In this document: positions 1 to 7,682 of the stretch, in pieces
How positions within the stretch are numbered: the stretch's first letter is position 1
How the letters are laid out: every line of letters begins with the position of its first letter
NCBI RefSeq assembly: GCF_026241155.1
Contig: NZ_JAPFGP010000014.1
Coordinates: 62,001 to 126,000, forward strand
Origin: Paucibacter sp. PLA-PC-4
Lineage (GTDB): Bacteria > Pseudomonadota > Gammaproteobacteria > Burkholderiales > Burkholderiaceae_C
Reading direction: 5' to 3'
Length of the DNA: 64,000 bases
The notes under the pieces: generated by a model
Databases searched by the model: none
What the model saw: only the letters and a program-made list of their open reading frames with translations
What the model was told of the DNA's origin: nothing
Translations under genes and position numbers: made by a program

Positions 1-2
1 TG

Positions 3-254
3 CTGACCCATTTCAAAGACGTGTCCTGGCACGCCATGAACTCCTTCGTGCATGGCGGCATCCATCCCTTGCGACGCAGCGCCGATGGATTCCCTGTGCA
101 CCTAACCTTGCAGGTGCTGCGCAACTCGAATGGCCTGAGCACCATGACCGGCATGACGATGGCGGTCCTCACCGGCGATGAAGCCATCGCCAAGCCGATG
201 AGTAAGATCCAGCAGGCATTCGCCGACTGCCTGCCGGATCTGCTCAAACCCTGA
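3..254 (+). CDS. C-terminal part of a hypothetical protein (DUF6988-like), cut by the window edge
   Basis: The reading frame is open from the first base of the window, so only the last 83 residues are seen and the start lies outside. The motif HGGIHPL, followed by a mostly alpha-helical stretch rich in Thr and Met, recalls small uncharacterised proteins (DUF6988-like) carried on integrative elements. No enzymatic motif or membrane segment is visible. It converges on the DUF2958 gene, with a short perfect hairpin between the two stops. The function is unknown and the family assignment is from memory only. Confidence 0.55.
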   Translation: MTHFKDVSWHAMNSFVHGGIHPLRRSADGFPVHLTLQVLRNSNGLSTMTGMTMAVLTGDEAIAKPMSKIQQAFADCLPDLLKP

Positions 255-258
255 GAAA

Positions 259-279
259 CAGGGCGCCAATGGCGCCCTG
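259..279. terminator. Perfect hairpin between convergent genes
   Basis: CAGGGCGCC and GGCGCCCTG form a 9-bp perfect stem with a 3-base loop, just past the stop of the left-edge gene and before the stop of the DUF2958 gene. There is no T-run, so this is a possible bidirectional stop rather than a classical intrinsic terminator. Confidence 0.4.
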
Positions 280-287
280 GCGGTCGG

Positions 288-638
288 TCAGACGATGATT
301 CGTCCGGCCAGCCGCGCATCGCGCGTGTAACCGCTCAACCGCTTCTCGGCCCGGAAATGCAGGTCACGCTCGACCGGCAAGCCCAGCCGTCCATGCAATG
401 CAGCGATCTCCTGCAGACTGACCCAGCCGATTTCCGGCATCCCCAGGCCCAGGTCGCAAAGCCCGAAGGCATGGTCGTGGTCATCGGGATCGATCTCGGT
501 CAGCAGCCAGGTCGCGCCGCCATCCGGCGTGAACAGTTTGACCACGGGTGCCGGATCGAAGTCCGGGTTCTGCAAGGATTCGCGGCCGTTGGCCAGCAGC
601 ACGATACGGTGCTCGTCGGTGATGAGTGCGTTGTTCAT
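288..638 (-). CDS. DUF2958 domain-containing protein
   Basis: A 116-residue protein that matches the DUF2958 family in length and in its conserved features: an early NPDFDPAPVVKLFTPDGG-type stretch, LLTEIDPDD, a GLCDLGLG motif and a central EIGWVSL. The family is common on integrative and conjugative elements and plasmids; its biochemical role is unknown. The ATG at 638 is preferred over the longer open frame to 749 because it has a good ribosome site (CAGGAG) and the upstream residues look like untranslated leader. That leader is shared with the radC-like gene next door. No transmembrane or metal-binding motif is evident. Confidence 0.75.
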   Translation of the reverse strand: MNNALITDEHRIVLLANGRESLQNPDFDPAPVVKLFTPDGGATWLLTEIDPDDHDHAFGLCDLGLGMPEIGWVSLQEIAALHGRLGLPVERDLHFRAEKRLSGYTRDARLAGRIIV

Positions 639-807
639 GGTGAACTCCTGAAAGGTTTCCGGGCGGGATTGCCCGACCCTTCCGGGGCACGGCGCAGCGC
701 AAGCAGTCAACGATCGAAGACGGCCGCCAAGCCGCAAGCGTGCCCGCACGCGCAGTCATTGACGGCGAGAACGCCGTGGCACGATGAAGGGAACAGCAAG
801 CCAGCCC
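639..807 (-). repeat. Leader repeat, copy A, upstream of the DUF2958 gene
   Basis: This stretch and 1438-1604 are clearly related. Both hold GGGCGGGATTGCCCG just before the ribosome site, GAAGACGGCCG further out, an AGCGTGC..GCACGCGCAG block, and an ending GGGAAC(C)AGCAAGCCAGCCC. The shared order and spacing show a duplicated or mobile leader placed in front of two different genes. It probably carries the promoter and a structured 5' leader (CGGGC/GCCCG stem). Confidence 0.75.
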
Positions 808-840
808 TCCAACCAGCAGTCCACGAAGTCGAAACGGTCT

Positions 841-859
841 CGTGCCATGCCATGGCACG
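841..859. promoter_or_regulatory. Perfect 9-bp inverted repeat
   Basis: CGTGCCATG and CATGGCACG flank a single central base. The site lies upstream of the DUF2958 leader and next to the radC-like gene's terminator. It could be an operator for the DUF2958 gene; no regulator gene is seen nearby, so this is only a structural observation. Confidence 0.35.
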
Positions 860-874
860 CTGTCTACCGCGCAT

Positions 875-903
875 CAAAACCGGGAGCCTATGCGGCTCCC
901 GGT
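875..903 (-). terminator. Intrinsic terminator of the radC-like gene
   Basis: Read on the minus strand, ACCGGGAGCC and GGCTCCCGGT form a 10-bp perfect stem with a 5-base loop, followed by TTTTGATGC. It starts about 10 bases after the stop codon at 913, as expected for a Rho-independent terminator. Confidence 0.8.
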
Positions 904-912
904 GACGCGGGC

Positions 913-1437
913 TCAGATCAGCCCGCGCTCGGCAAAGGACAGGATCGTCGCCCTTGCCACGATCAGGTGATCGATCACCCGCACGTCCACCAGCGCCAGC
1001 GCGTTCTTCAGCGTTTGCGTGAGCATCTCGTCGGCCCGCGACGGCTCGGCCACGCCCGAGGGATGGTTGTGCACCAGGATCAGCGCCGCCGAATTGCGCG
1101 CCAAGGCTTCCTTGACGATCTCGCGTGGGTACACCGAGGTCTGGCTCACCGTGCCCCGGAACATCTCCACGTACTCGATGACCCGATGCTGTGCATCCAG
1201 GTGGATCACCGCGAACACCTCGTGCTCCAGCGTCCCGAGCTTGATGCGCAGGAAGTCGCGCACTGCCTGCGGCGAGGACAGCACCTCACTGCCACGCAGT
1301 TGGCCTTCCAGCACTCGCAGTGCTGCCTGCAGCACCTCTGCTGGATCGGCCGCACGGTAGCTGCCTGTGACATCGCGCACCAACAGGGATGCGGGGACAG
1401 CAGCATGGGAAGAAGAAGGAAACAGATCGAGCGACAT
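913..1437 (-). CDS. RadC-like JAB-domain protein
   Basis: A 174-residue protein with a RadC/JAB1-MPN domain over most of its length. It shows the metalloprotease-like signature HNHPSG followed by a Ser and Asp (S..D) near residues 120-135, preceded by a conserved strand around SVYPREIVKEAL. It lacks the N-terminal helix-hairpin-helix of full-length RadC, which is typical of the shortened copies on mobile elements. The role of such proteins in DNA metabolism is not settled. The ATG at 1437 follows a CTGGAG ribosome site. The gene is monocistronic, with its own terminator, and its leader duplicates that of the DUF2958 gene. Confidence 0.85.
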   Translation of the reverse strand: MSLDLFPSSSHAAVPASLLVRDVTGSYRAADPAEVLQAALRVLEGQLRGSEVLSSPQAVRDFLRIKLGTLEHEVFAVIHLDAQHRVIEYVEMFRGTVSQTSVYPREIVKEALARNSAALILVHNHPSGVAEPSRADEMLTQTLKNALALVDVRVIDHLIVARATILSFAERGLI

Positions 1438-1604
1438 GGCGAACTCCAGTGACCGGGCGGGATTGCCCGGGACCGGAACCGGCACATCGCAGCGCAGCGG
1501 TCACAGGTTCGAAGACGGCCGAAGGCCGCCAGCGTGCGCAGCACGCGCAGACCTTGATCCGCGAGAACGGTGTGCAAGGATGACGGGAACCAGCAAGCCA
1601 GCCC
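1438..1604 (-). repeat. Leader repeat, copy B, upstream of the radC-like gene
   Basis: Second copy of the leader seen at 639-807, with the same blocks in the same order and a few short indels. On the transcribed strand, CGGGC/GCCCG can pair about 15 bases before the ribosome site. The rest of the intergenic stretch to 1823 has no reading frame that looks like a gene. Confidence 0.75.
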
Positions 1605-1823
1605 ACCACGGCACCCCACACATCGCCGGTGTTCACGGCAAGCGCAGCGCGCAGGGCCGGCACAGCCGGGCCGGAGGCGTCAGGGATCAAAGCCGGATGG
1701 CCGGGATTCGGCACGAAGCCTGGGGCGCAGCCCGCGAGCCCGGCGGCGCAGCCGAGATGCCCTCACGACCTTAGCGACGCGATCGAAGCGCAACCACAAA
1801 CTGCGTCCTTCCCATGCGCGTAC

Positions 1824-1855
1824 GTTTGTTTATGATCAAACAAACATGTTAGAAT
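1824..1855 (+). promoter_or_regulatory. Promoter with overlapping operator for dndBCDE
   Basis: GTTTGTTT (1824-1831) and AAACAAAC (1838-1845) are a perfect inverted repeat around ATGATC. A plausible -35 (TTGTTT, 1826-1831) and -10 (TAGAAT, 1850-1855) with an 18-base spacer sit in and after it, so a protein bound to the palindrome would block RNA polymerase. The start codon of dndB follows 9 bases after the -10, so the leader must be very short or the gene leaderless. DndB proteins have been described as regulators of dnd operons, and autoregulation here is an inference. Confidence 0.6.
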
Positions 1856-1864
1856 GGAGAGGGT

Positions 1865-2992
1865 ATGGCTGAAAACTTTTCCTATGTCTTTCCGGCGATT
1901 CGAGGGGTGCAAGCGGGGCGAGAGTACTACGTCTCGATGTGCCCGCTACGCCTATTGACGCGCCTGTTTACCTTCGACGAAGAAGAGCTGGTGCCGGAGT
2001 TGCGCGCCCAGCGAACCTTGAACCGGGCACGGGTTCCGGACATCGCCCGGTATGTCATCGACAACAAGGCGAGCTACACCTTCTCGGCCATCACTGTCTC
2101 GATTGATGGAGCGATTCGCTTCGAGCCTGTGGGTACCGATGGTCCTGCCAACTTCCGCATGGGCGCGTTGACGGTTTCGATGGACGCAAAGTTCATCGTC
2201 AACGACGGTCAGCATCGCCGAGCGGCGATCGTCCAGGCGCTGGAGGCCGCGCCCGAGTTGGGCGAGGAGACCATCGCTGTGGTCTTCTTCCTTGATCGGG
2301 GGTTGGAACGCTGTCAGCAGATGTTCGCGGACTTGAACCGACACGCTGTCAAGCCGTCGGCTTCGCTCGGCATCCTGTATGACCACCGAAGTGCAGCGGC
2401 AAGCCTGGCACGCCACCTCAGCCTCACGTCGTCTGTATTCAAGAACCTCATCGAGACGGAGCGCTCGTCGCTGTCGCCCCGGTCCCGCAAGCTGTTCACG
2501 CTCAGTGCCGTGAACTTCGCGACTTCCGAGCTGCTGCTCGACAAGGAACTCGAGGACTTCGCATCGGCGAGCAAGAAGTGCCTGGAGTTCTGGGAGTTGG
2601 TCGGCGAACAGATCCCGGAGTGGACCTATGTGCGGGAGTCGAAGATGACCTCGGGCGAAGTCCGCCGCGACTTCATCCACTCACACGCCATCGTGCTGCA
2701 GTCGCTCGGGAGGGCCGGGCGCGCGCTTTATCAGCTGCCTGCCGCTGAACGCCAGCGGCGGATCAAGAAGTTGCGGGACGTTGACTGGTCGCGGCAGAAC
2801 GCTGCTACGTGGGAGGGCAGGGCGATGGTAGGCGGTGCCATGGCCAAGTCTGGCCAAAACATCACATTGACGTGCAACGAGATCAAGCGGGTGCTGGGTC
2901 TCAAGCTGACTGCGGACGAGAGCATTGCGGAGGCGGCTTGGCAGGCCGCACGCGCTCCGAGCCGCGGATCCAAAAGGAACGAAGAGAAATGA
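1865..2992 (+). CDS. dndB: DNA sulfur modification protein DndB
   Basis: A 375-residue member of the DGQHR family. The diagnostic NDGQHRRAA motif lies near residues 112-120, followed by a VVFFLDRG strand and FADLNRHAVKPS, both typical of DndB. DndB is not needed for phosphorothioate chemistry. In other hosts it limits the modification level and acts as a transcriptional regulator of the dnd operon. It is the first gene of dndBCDE, and its stop overlaps the dndC start (ATGA), so the two are translationally coupled. The promoter just upstream carries a perfect palindrome, a good candidate for its own binding site. The start is the ATG at 1865 after GGAGAGGG. Confidence 0.9.
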   Translation: MAENFSYVFPAIRGVQAGREYYVSMCPLRLLTRLFTFDEEELVPELRAQRTLNRARVPDIARYVIDNKASYTFSAITVSIDGAIRFEPVGTDGPANFRMGALTVSMDAKFIVNDGQHRRAAIVQALEAAPELGEETIAVVFFLDRGLERCQQMFADLNRHAVKPSASLGILYDHRSAAASLARHLSLTSSVFKNLIETERSSLSPRSRKLFTLSAVNFATSELLLDKELEDFASASKKCLEFWELVGEQIPEWTYVRESKMTSGEVRRDFIHSHAIVLQSLGRAGRALYQLPAAERQRRIKKLRDVDWSRQNAATWEGRAMVGGAMAKSGQNITLTCNEIKRVLGLKLTADESIAEAAWQAARAPSRGSKRNEEK

Positions 2993-4443
2993 GCACCCCT
3001 TCTGACCAGATCGTCGCTGAGATACGCGATCTGTACCTGGCCGATTCGATCCCGTGGATCGTCGGCTACAGCGGCGGCAAAGATTCGACCGCTTCACTGC
3101 AGCTGCTGTGGACAGCCCTTGCTGCCTTGCCTCCTGACCAGCGGATCAAGCCGGTCCATGTGATCAGCACGGACACCTTGGTCGAGAACCCTGTGATCGC
3201 CGCGTGGGTCGAAACGTCCCTGCTCCGGATTGGTATCTCGGCGAAGCAGCAAGGCCTGCCAATCACGGCGCACAGGCTGCTGCCTTCCATGGAGAACCGG
3301 TTTTGGGTGAACCTGATCGGCAAGGGCTATCCCGCGCCTCGTCCCAAGTTTCGTTGGTGCACCGACCGCCTGAAGATCAGCGCATCGACGAAGTTCATAC
3401 AAGAGCTGTCCGAGAACAACGGCGAAGCCATCCTTGTGCTGGGGCAGCGTCGAGGCGAGAGCCAGGCACGCGACAAGGTGATGGACCATTACAAAGACAG
3501 CACGCGGGCAAGGCTCAGCAAGAACCGCGACCCACGCCTGTCGCGGGTCTGGGTTTATCCGCCGATCGAGAGCTGGTCGAGTGATGACGTGTGGGAATAC
3601 CTCATCACTAACGAGAACCCCTGGGGCATCGATAACCAGGAGCTATTTGGAATCTACCGTGGCGCCACGCCTGATGCGGAGTGCCCCATTGTGGTGGACT
3701 CATCGACCGCGAGTTGCGGTGACAGCCGGTTCGGCTGCTACGTCTGCACGATGGTGTCGCAAGACAAGTCGATGCAGGCCATGATTCAGAACGATGAGCA
3801 GAAGCAGTGGATGCAGCCTATTCTGGACTTCCGTAACAAGCACCTTGCGGTAGAGGACCGCGAGGTCCGCGACTTTCGCCGAATGAACGGCCGGCTGACT
3901 GTCTTTCGCGGAGAGCTTGTGCATGGGCCGTACAACCAGGCGCATCGCGCGAAGCTGCTGCGTGAGCTGCTGCACACGCAGCGTGTGGTGCGCAATGCAG
4001 ACCAGAAGCAAGGAACGCAGCTGATCGAGCTGATCTCCGTCGACGAACTCGACGAGATCCGGCGTATCTGGGTGGAGGAGAAGGGGGAAATCGAGGATCA
4101 GGTGCCGCGCATCTACACCGAGGTCTTCGGCATTCCCTATCCCGGCAAGGAGCGTGAGCAGTCGCCATTGGCTGCCACTGACCTCGGCCTTCTGGAAGCG
4201 GTCGCAAGCGAAGTTGACCCGCAAGCTGCACAAGAGCTCTACAAACTGACGCGCAGTCTGCTCGCGGTGCAGTTCCAGTCGATGGAAACACACAAGCGAT
4301 CCAAGCATTTGGATCGCCTGGAGGAAGTTCTGCGGCACTACGCCTTCCGCGACGAAGGCGAAGCCCTGGAGTTCGCGCTCGCGGGCACCCCGGTCAAGGA
4401 ACAGGATGGGGACGCGTCTGACGCGTCGGCGTTGATTGCATGA
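2989..4443 (+). CDS. dndC: DNA phosphorothioation sulfurtransferase DndC
   Basis: A 484-residue protein of the PAPS-reductase/PP-loop family. The PP-loop SGGKDS is at residues 28-33, and the conserved FRWCTDRLK motif near 120-130. Four Cys at 232, 243, 250 and 253 (spacing 11-7-3) are the expected ligands of the DndC iron-sulfur cluster. DndC has ATP pyrophosphatase activity and passes sulfur into the DNA backbone with DndD and DndE. The start at 2989 (ATGA overlap with dndB) is chosen because the PP-loop then lies at the usual distance. No cysteine desulfurase (DndA) gene is present in the window; a housekeeping IscS is often used instead. Confidence 0.95.
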   Translation: MSTPSDQIVAEIRDLYLADSIPWIVGYSGGKDSTASLQLLWTALAALPPDQRIKPVHVISTDTLVENPVIAAWVETSLLRIGISAKQQGLPITAHRLLPSMENRFWVNLIGKGYPAPRPKFRWCTDRLKISASTKFIQELSENNGEAILVLGQRRGESQARDKVMDHYKDSTRARLSKNRDPRLSRVWVYPPIESWSSDDVWEYLITNENPWGIDNQELFGIYRGATPDAECPIVVDSSTASCGDSRFGCYVCTMVSQDKSMQAMIQNDEQKQWMQPILDFRNKHLAVEDREVRDFRRMNGRLTVFRGELVHGPYNQAHRAKLLRELLHTQRVVRNADQKQGTQLIELISVDELDEIRRIWVEEKGEIEDQVPRIYTEVFGIPYPGKEREQSPLAATDLGLLEAVASEVDPQAAQELYKLTRSLLAVQFQSMETHKRSKHLDRLEEVLRHYAFRDEGEALEFALAGTPVKEQDGDASDASALIA

Positions 4444-4446
4444 TTC

Positions 4447-6429
4447 ATGGCAAAAATAACAATATCAAGTCTCTCAATTGAGAACCTAGGACCATTTCGC
4501 GAACGACAGACGCTTGATCTTTCGGTGACGAGCGGACGACCCGTTGTCCTCGTCAAAGCCCTCAATGGCAGCGGCAAGACAACGCTGCTGACTGCGTTGC
4601 AGATCGGGCTCTATGGGCATAAAGCCATGGACGGACTCAAGCGCTCGGAATACGAGCAACTGTTGCTGGGCCTGCAGCGCAAAGACGCCACGGGCAATGC
4701 CGCAGTCGATATCAGCGTGACCGTTGAGGTCGGTGGGAGCCAGCGGCACCTTGAGGTGCGCAGGGAGTGGCATCGACGGTCTGATGGCTTGGTCGAAGAG
4801 CTGAGCATCTTCGAAGGCGGCAGCAAGGACCTCGAGTTTTCGCAGACCTGGGACGAGTTCATTGGTTCGATCTTGCCGGCGGAGCTCGTGCAGCTGTTCC
4901 TGTTTGACGGCGAGAAGATCGAAGAGCTTGCCAACCCGGAGCGCTTGCCCGACCTGTTGCGGCGGGCGACCGAGGTTTTTCTGGGTATCGGCGGTATCGA
5001 CGCGCTTGGCAACGATCTGAAAGCGCTGGAGCGCCGCGCCGCGCTCAAGAACAAGAATACTTCTGCGGAGTTCGAGTCCGCGCGCAGCGGCCTCGGAGAA
5101 TGGGAGCAGCAGGTCAAAGTCCTCGAAGCGAAGGTTCAGACACTGACCCAGGAGCAAGGCGCTGCCAAAAACGATGCCGAGCAAGCGCAAGTGCTTCTCG
5201 ATAAGTTCACCAACGACGCGCAGCGGCGTGGTCTGACTGCCTATGAGCAAGCTGCGGTCATCCGCAATGCCGTGGTTGCGAGCAAGGACCGGGTTGATGC
5301 CGCCCGAGGCGGTCTCGCTGAGATCATGGCGGATCCAGTGTTGCCGATCGCATGGCTGTCGAAGCTTTGGACGCAATACAGCGATGCGTGGGATCAAGAC
5401 CAGCACGCTCGGCATTCGAAGCTGCTTGGGCAGGAGTTCAAGAAGCGGGATCAGCGTGTGATGTCGGCCATCGCAGCGGTGGCTCCAAAAGCAGCCCTGG
5501 ATGCGCTTCGCAAGGCACTGGCAGATGATCTGCAGGCCTACACGCGATCGCGCACGGCTGCTGTGCCGCCACTGCAAGACGCCAATCCCAGGGACGTTGA
5601 GCGGCAACTCAAGGATGCAACATCGCGTTTGGGCGGTGAGTTGTCGCGGCTGCAGTCCGCCCAGGTGGAACTCGATAAAGCCGAGCAGCGTATCGGTCAG
5701 ATTCCGGCCGAGGAGCAGATTGGCGAGATCCTCAAGTTGCTGCAAGACAAGTCCAAGGCGGCCTCAGCAGCAGAAGCCCGACTCGCTGGCATCACGGAAC
5801 GTCTCGAAGAGGCGCAGAGCAACCTGGCGCACACGAGGATGCGGCTCAACGCCGCCCAGGAGCGTTTGGGTACCGAGTTCAGGGACCGATCGCTGGAGGC
5901 CAAGAGTCTCGATGCGTCCAGTCGCGCGCGGCGAGCGCTGATGATCTTCAAGGATCGGCTGCTTGCCTCGAAAGCGCAGTGGCTGTCCGAGATGATCACC
6001 ACGGAGTTCAGGAACCTGCTGCGCAAGCGGAACCTGATCGCCAAGGTCGTTGTGGACCCCAAGACCTATCGCGTTTTCATCGAGGATGGCAAGCATCAGG
6101 AGTTGCCGATGGACCGCCTGTCGGCTGGCGAGCGACAGCTCCTTGCAATCTCAGTGCTCAGCGCCTTGATCAAGGAGCGCAAGGGGCGCTTCCCGGTGGT
6201 TGTCGATACCCCGCTGGCGAGATTGGACCAGCAGCACCGCTCCGCACTCATCAAGAGGTTCTTTGCGACGGTGTCCCACCAGGTTGTTGTGCTGTCTACC
6301 GACCAGGAAGTCGACGGGCCGGCCTATGACGCCTTGAAGCCCTTTACCAATGCAGAGTACACACTGGACTACGACGACGCCGCAGGCCGTACGTCGATCC
6401 ATGCAGCCCAGCCGCCGGAGGCCAACTGA
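4447..6429 (+). CDS. dndD: DNA sulfur modification protein DndD (SMC/Rad50-like ATPase)
   Basis: A 660-residue protein with Rad50/SMC architecture. The N-terminal Walker A (NGSGKTT) is near residues 40-46, then come long Gln/Glu/Ala-rich coiled-coil segments from about 200 to 500. The C-terminal lobe has the ABC signature LSAGERQLLA near 558 and the Walker B stretch VVVDTPLARLD near 580. The LFLFDGEKIEELA motif is typical of DndD. The ATPase is thought to nick or open DNA so that sulfur can be inserted. It starts 3 bases after dndC and its stop overlaps the dndE start, so all four genes form one operon. Confidence 0.95.
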   Translation: MAKITISSLSIENLGPFRERQTLDLSVTSGRPVVLVKALNGSGKTTLLTALQIGLYGHKAMDGLKRSEYEQLLLGLQRKDATGNAAVDISVTVEVGGSQRHLEVRREWHRRSDGLVEELSIFEGGSKDLEFSQTWDEFIGSILPAELVQLFLFDGEKIEELANPERLPDLLRRATEVFLGIGGIDALGNDLKALERRAALKNKNTSAEFESARSGLGEWEQQVKVLEAKVQTLTQEQGAAKNDAEQAQVLLDKFTNDAQRRGLTAYEQAAVIRNAVVASKDRVDAARGGLAEIMADPVLPIAWLSKLWTQYSDAWDQDQHARHSKLLGQEFKKRDQRVMSAIAAVAPKAALDALRKALADDLQAYTRSRTAAVPPLQDANPRDVERQLKDATSRLGGELSRLQSAQVELDKAEQRIGQIPAEEQIGEILKLLQDKSKAASAAEARLAGITERLEEAQSNLAHTRMRLNAAQERLGTEFRDRSLEAKSLDASSRARRALMIFKDRLLASKAQWLSEMITTEFRNLLRKRNLIAKVVVDPKTYRVFIEDGKHQELPMDRLSAGERQLLAISVLSALIKERKGRFPVVVDTPLARLDQQHRSALIKRFFATVSHQVVVLSTDQEVDGPAYDALKPFTNAEYTLDYDDAAGRTSIHAAQPPEAN

Positions 6430-6812
6430 TGGAGCGCATCAAACTTACCGCTGCAGCCAAGAACCAGTTGGTCACGCTCAAGCGTCGGACCGGGATCGAG
6501 CACAACAACGCCATCTGCCGCCATGCGCTGTGCCTGTCCTTGGCGAATCCCTCGGTGCCGCCCGAAGAAACTTTCAGCTTTGGTGGGGGGGTTGAGATTG
6601 ACTGGCGTACGCTCACGGGTGGGCAGGACGAGCTGTACTACAACCTGCTCGTGGTCCGCTTGCTGGCGGAGGGGAGGCGAGTGACCGAGGATTCGATTCG
6701 GCAGACCTTTGTGCAGCACGTGCACAGAGGTCTCTCTTACCTGGCTAGCCGGCGAGAAGACGACTTGTTGGTCGAGATGGCGAAGTCCATCCAAGCAGGT
6801 GCTTCCCAATAA
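6429..6812 (+). CDS. dndE: DNA sulfur modification protein DndE
   Basis: A 127-residue small basic protein matching DndE, with an N-terminal Lys/Arg-rich helix, the RTGIEHNNAICRHALCLSL pattern, a conserved TFSFGGGVEIDW hairpin and a C-terminal helical HVHRGLSYL. DndE binds nicked double-stranded DNA and is essential for phosphorothioation. Its ATG shares a base with the dndD stop (TGATG), so translation is coupled. It ends the modification operon and converges on the Mrr-type gene with only 20 bases between the stops. Confidence 0.92.
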   Translation: MERIKLTAAAKNQLVTLKRRTGIEHNNAICRHALCLSLANPSVPPEETFSFGGGVEIDWRTLTGGQDELYYNLLVVRLLAEGRRVTEDSIRQTFVQHVHRGLSYLASRREDDLLVEMAKSIQAGASQ

Positions 6813-6832
6813 CGCTTGCCGCTCGCCGAACA

Positions 6833-7645
6833 TTAGAGGGCGAATGCAGGGATATCCATCGTGTTTGACTCGACGCGAAACTTTTTCTCGACCATCAGGC
6901 TGACGATGGCGGCGCCGTCTATTAAGACGACAGGGATGGCTCCACGTTGGATTGAGGCCCCGATGGCTCCCTTGGAGAACGACGCGGTCGTGAAGAAGAT
7001 TCCTTGCTCATAGGCACCTTGACTCGCACCGCGGAACTTGTCGATCTCAGGGCGCTGGATGTTCCCGTTCGTCCAGCGCTTGCACTGGAATGCAACGTTG
7101 AGGTGCGCAAGTCCCACTTTGAGCTTGCCGTGTCCGTCGATGCCGCCATCCCGAGAGATTGATGTGACGACCGTCCCCGTAAAACCGTAGGCTTCGAGAA
7201 GGTCACGCGCGAAGGCTTCGAAGCCCGCCGGGGAAAGCCGCTTCAGCTCACGCAGCATGTGCTCTTCGAAGAGCTCCAGGTACCTCGCATGTAGGCTCCA
7301 GAGCTGTGTCTCTACCTCGGTGAGCGGATTGGTGACGCTTGACTCGATCGTTTGGTTGCCCGTGTCGGCCGGTGTGTGCCTTCGCGATGTCCGTGGACCT
7401 TTCAGCACGGACGGAAGCGGCGAGTACCGATCGTCTCCATGGATCTGAAAGTGCTTTGTCGGCGCAGCACTCGGGAACTCTAAGCCAGCGCAGTGGCGCC
7501 GAATTTGCATGGTGACGACATGCAATGGGTCCTTGGCGTGAAACTCATACAAGGAGTTCTCGGCGATTGCGGTAAAGGCTTCGCGCGCGGTCAGCGGTCG
7601 CTGCGCGTCGTTCATCACCAGCTTGATTGCCTCAACGATGGTCAT
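6833..7645 (-). CDS. HARE-HTH plus Mrr-type restriction endonuclease
   Basis: A 270-residue protein. Residues 1-70 match the HARE-HTH winged-helix fold (start MTIVEAIKLVM, then LTAREAFTAI and a D..HVV...IRRHC helix), proposed to read modified DNA. Residues 130-255 are an Mrr_cat domain, with LLEAYGFTGT, a D.GIDGHG turn and the catalytic AFQCKRW, i.e. the D-(n)-QxK nuclease core. It is the last gene of the minus-strand operon, 37 bases after the DGQHR gene. It may cleave DNA according to its modification state; whether it responds to phosphorothioate is unknown, and no recognised sulfur-binding domain was seen. Confidence 0.85.
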   Translation of the reverse strand: MTIVEAIKLVMNDAQRPLTAREAFTAIAENSLYEFHAKDPLHVVTMQIRRHCAGLEFPSAAPTKHFQIHGDDRYSPLPSVLKGPRTSRRHTPADTGNQTIESSVTNPLTEVETQLWSLHARYLELFEEHMLRELKRLSPAGFEAFARDLLEAYGFTGTVVTSISRDGGIDGHGKLKVGLAHLNVAFQCKRWTNGNIQRPEIDKFRGASQGAYEQGIFFTTASFSKGAIGASIQRGAIPVVLIDGAAIVSLMVEKKFRVESNTMDIPAFAL

Positions 7646-7682
7646 CCAACACCTCCGATCATTCTGGTTCTTTGTCGAAGGC

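Noticed and set aside
841-859. Perfect palindrome as the core of a transposon end or attachment site
   Set aside because: No second copy and no direct repeat flanking it were seen; kept only as a possible operator.
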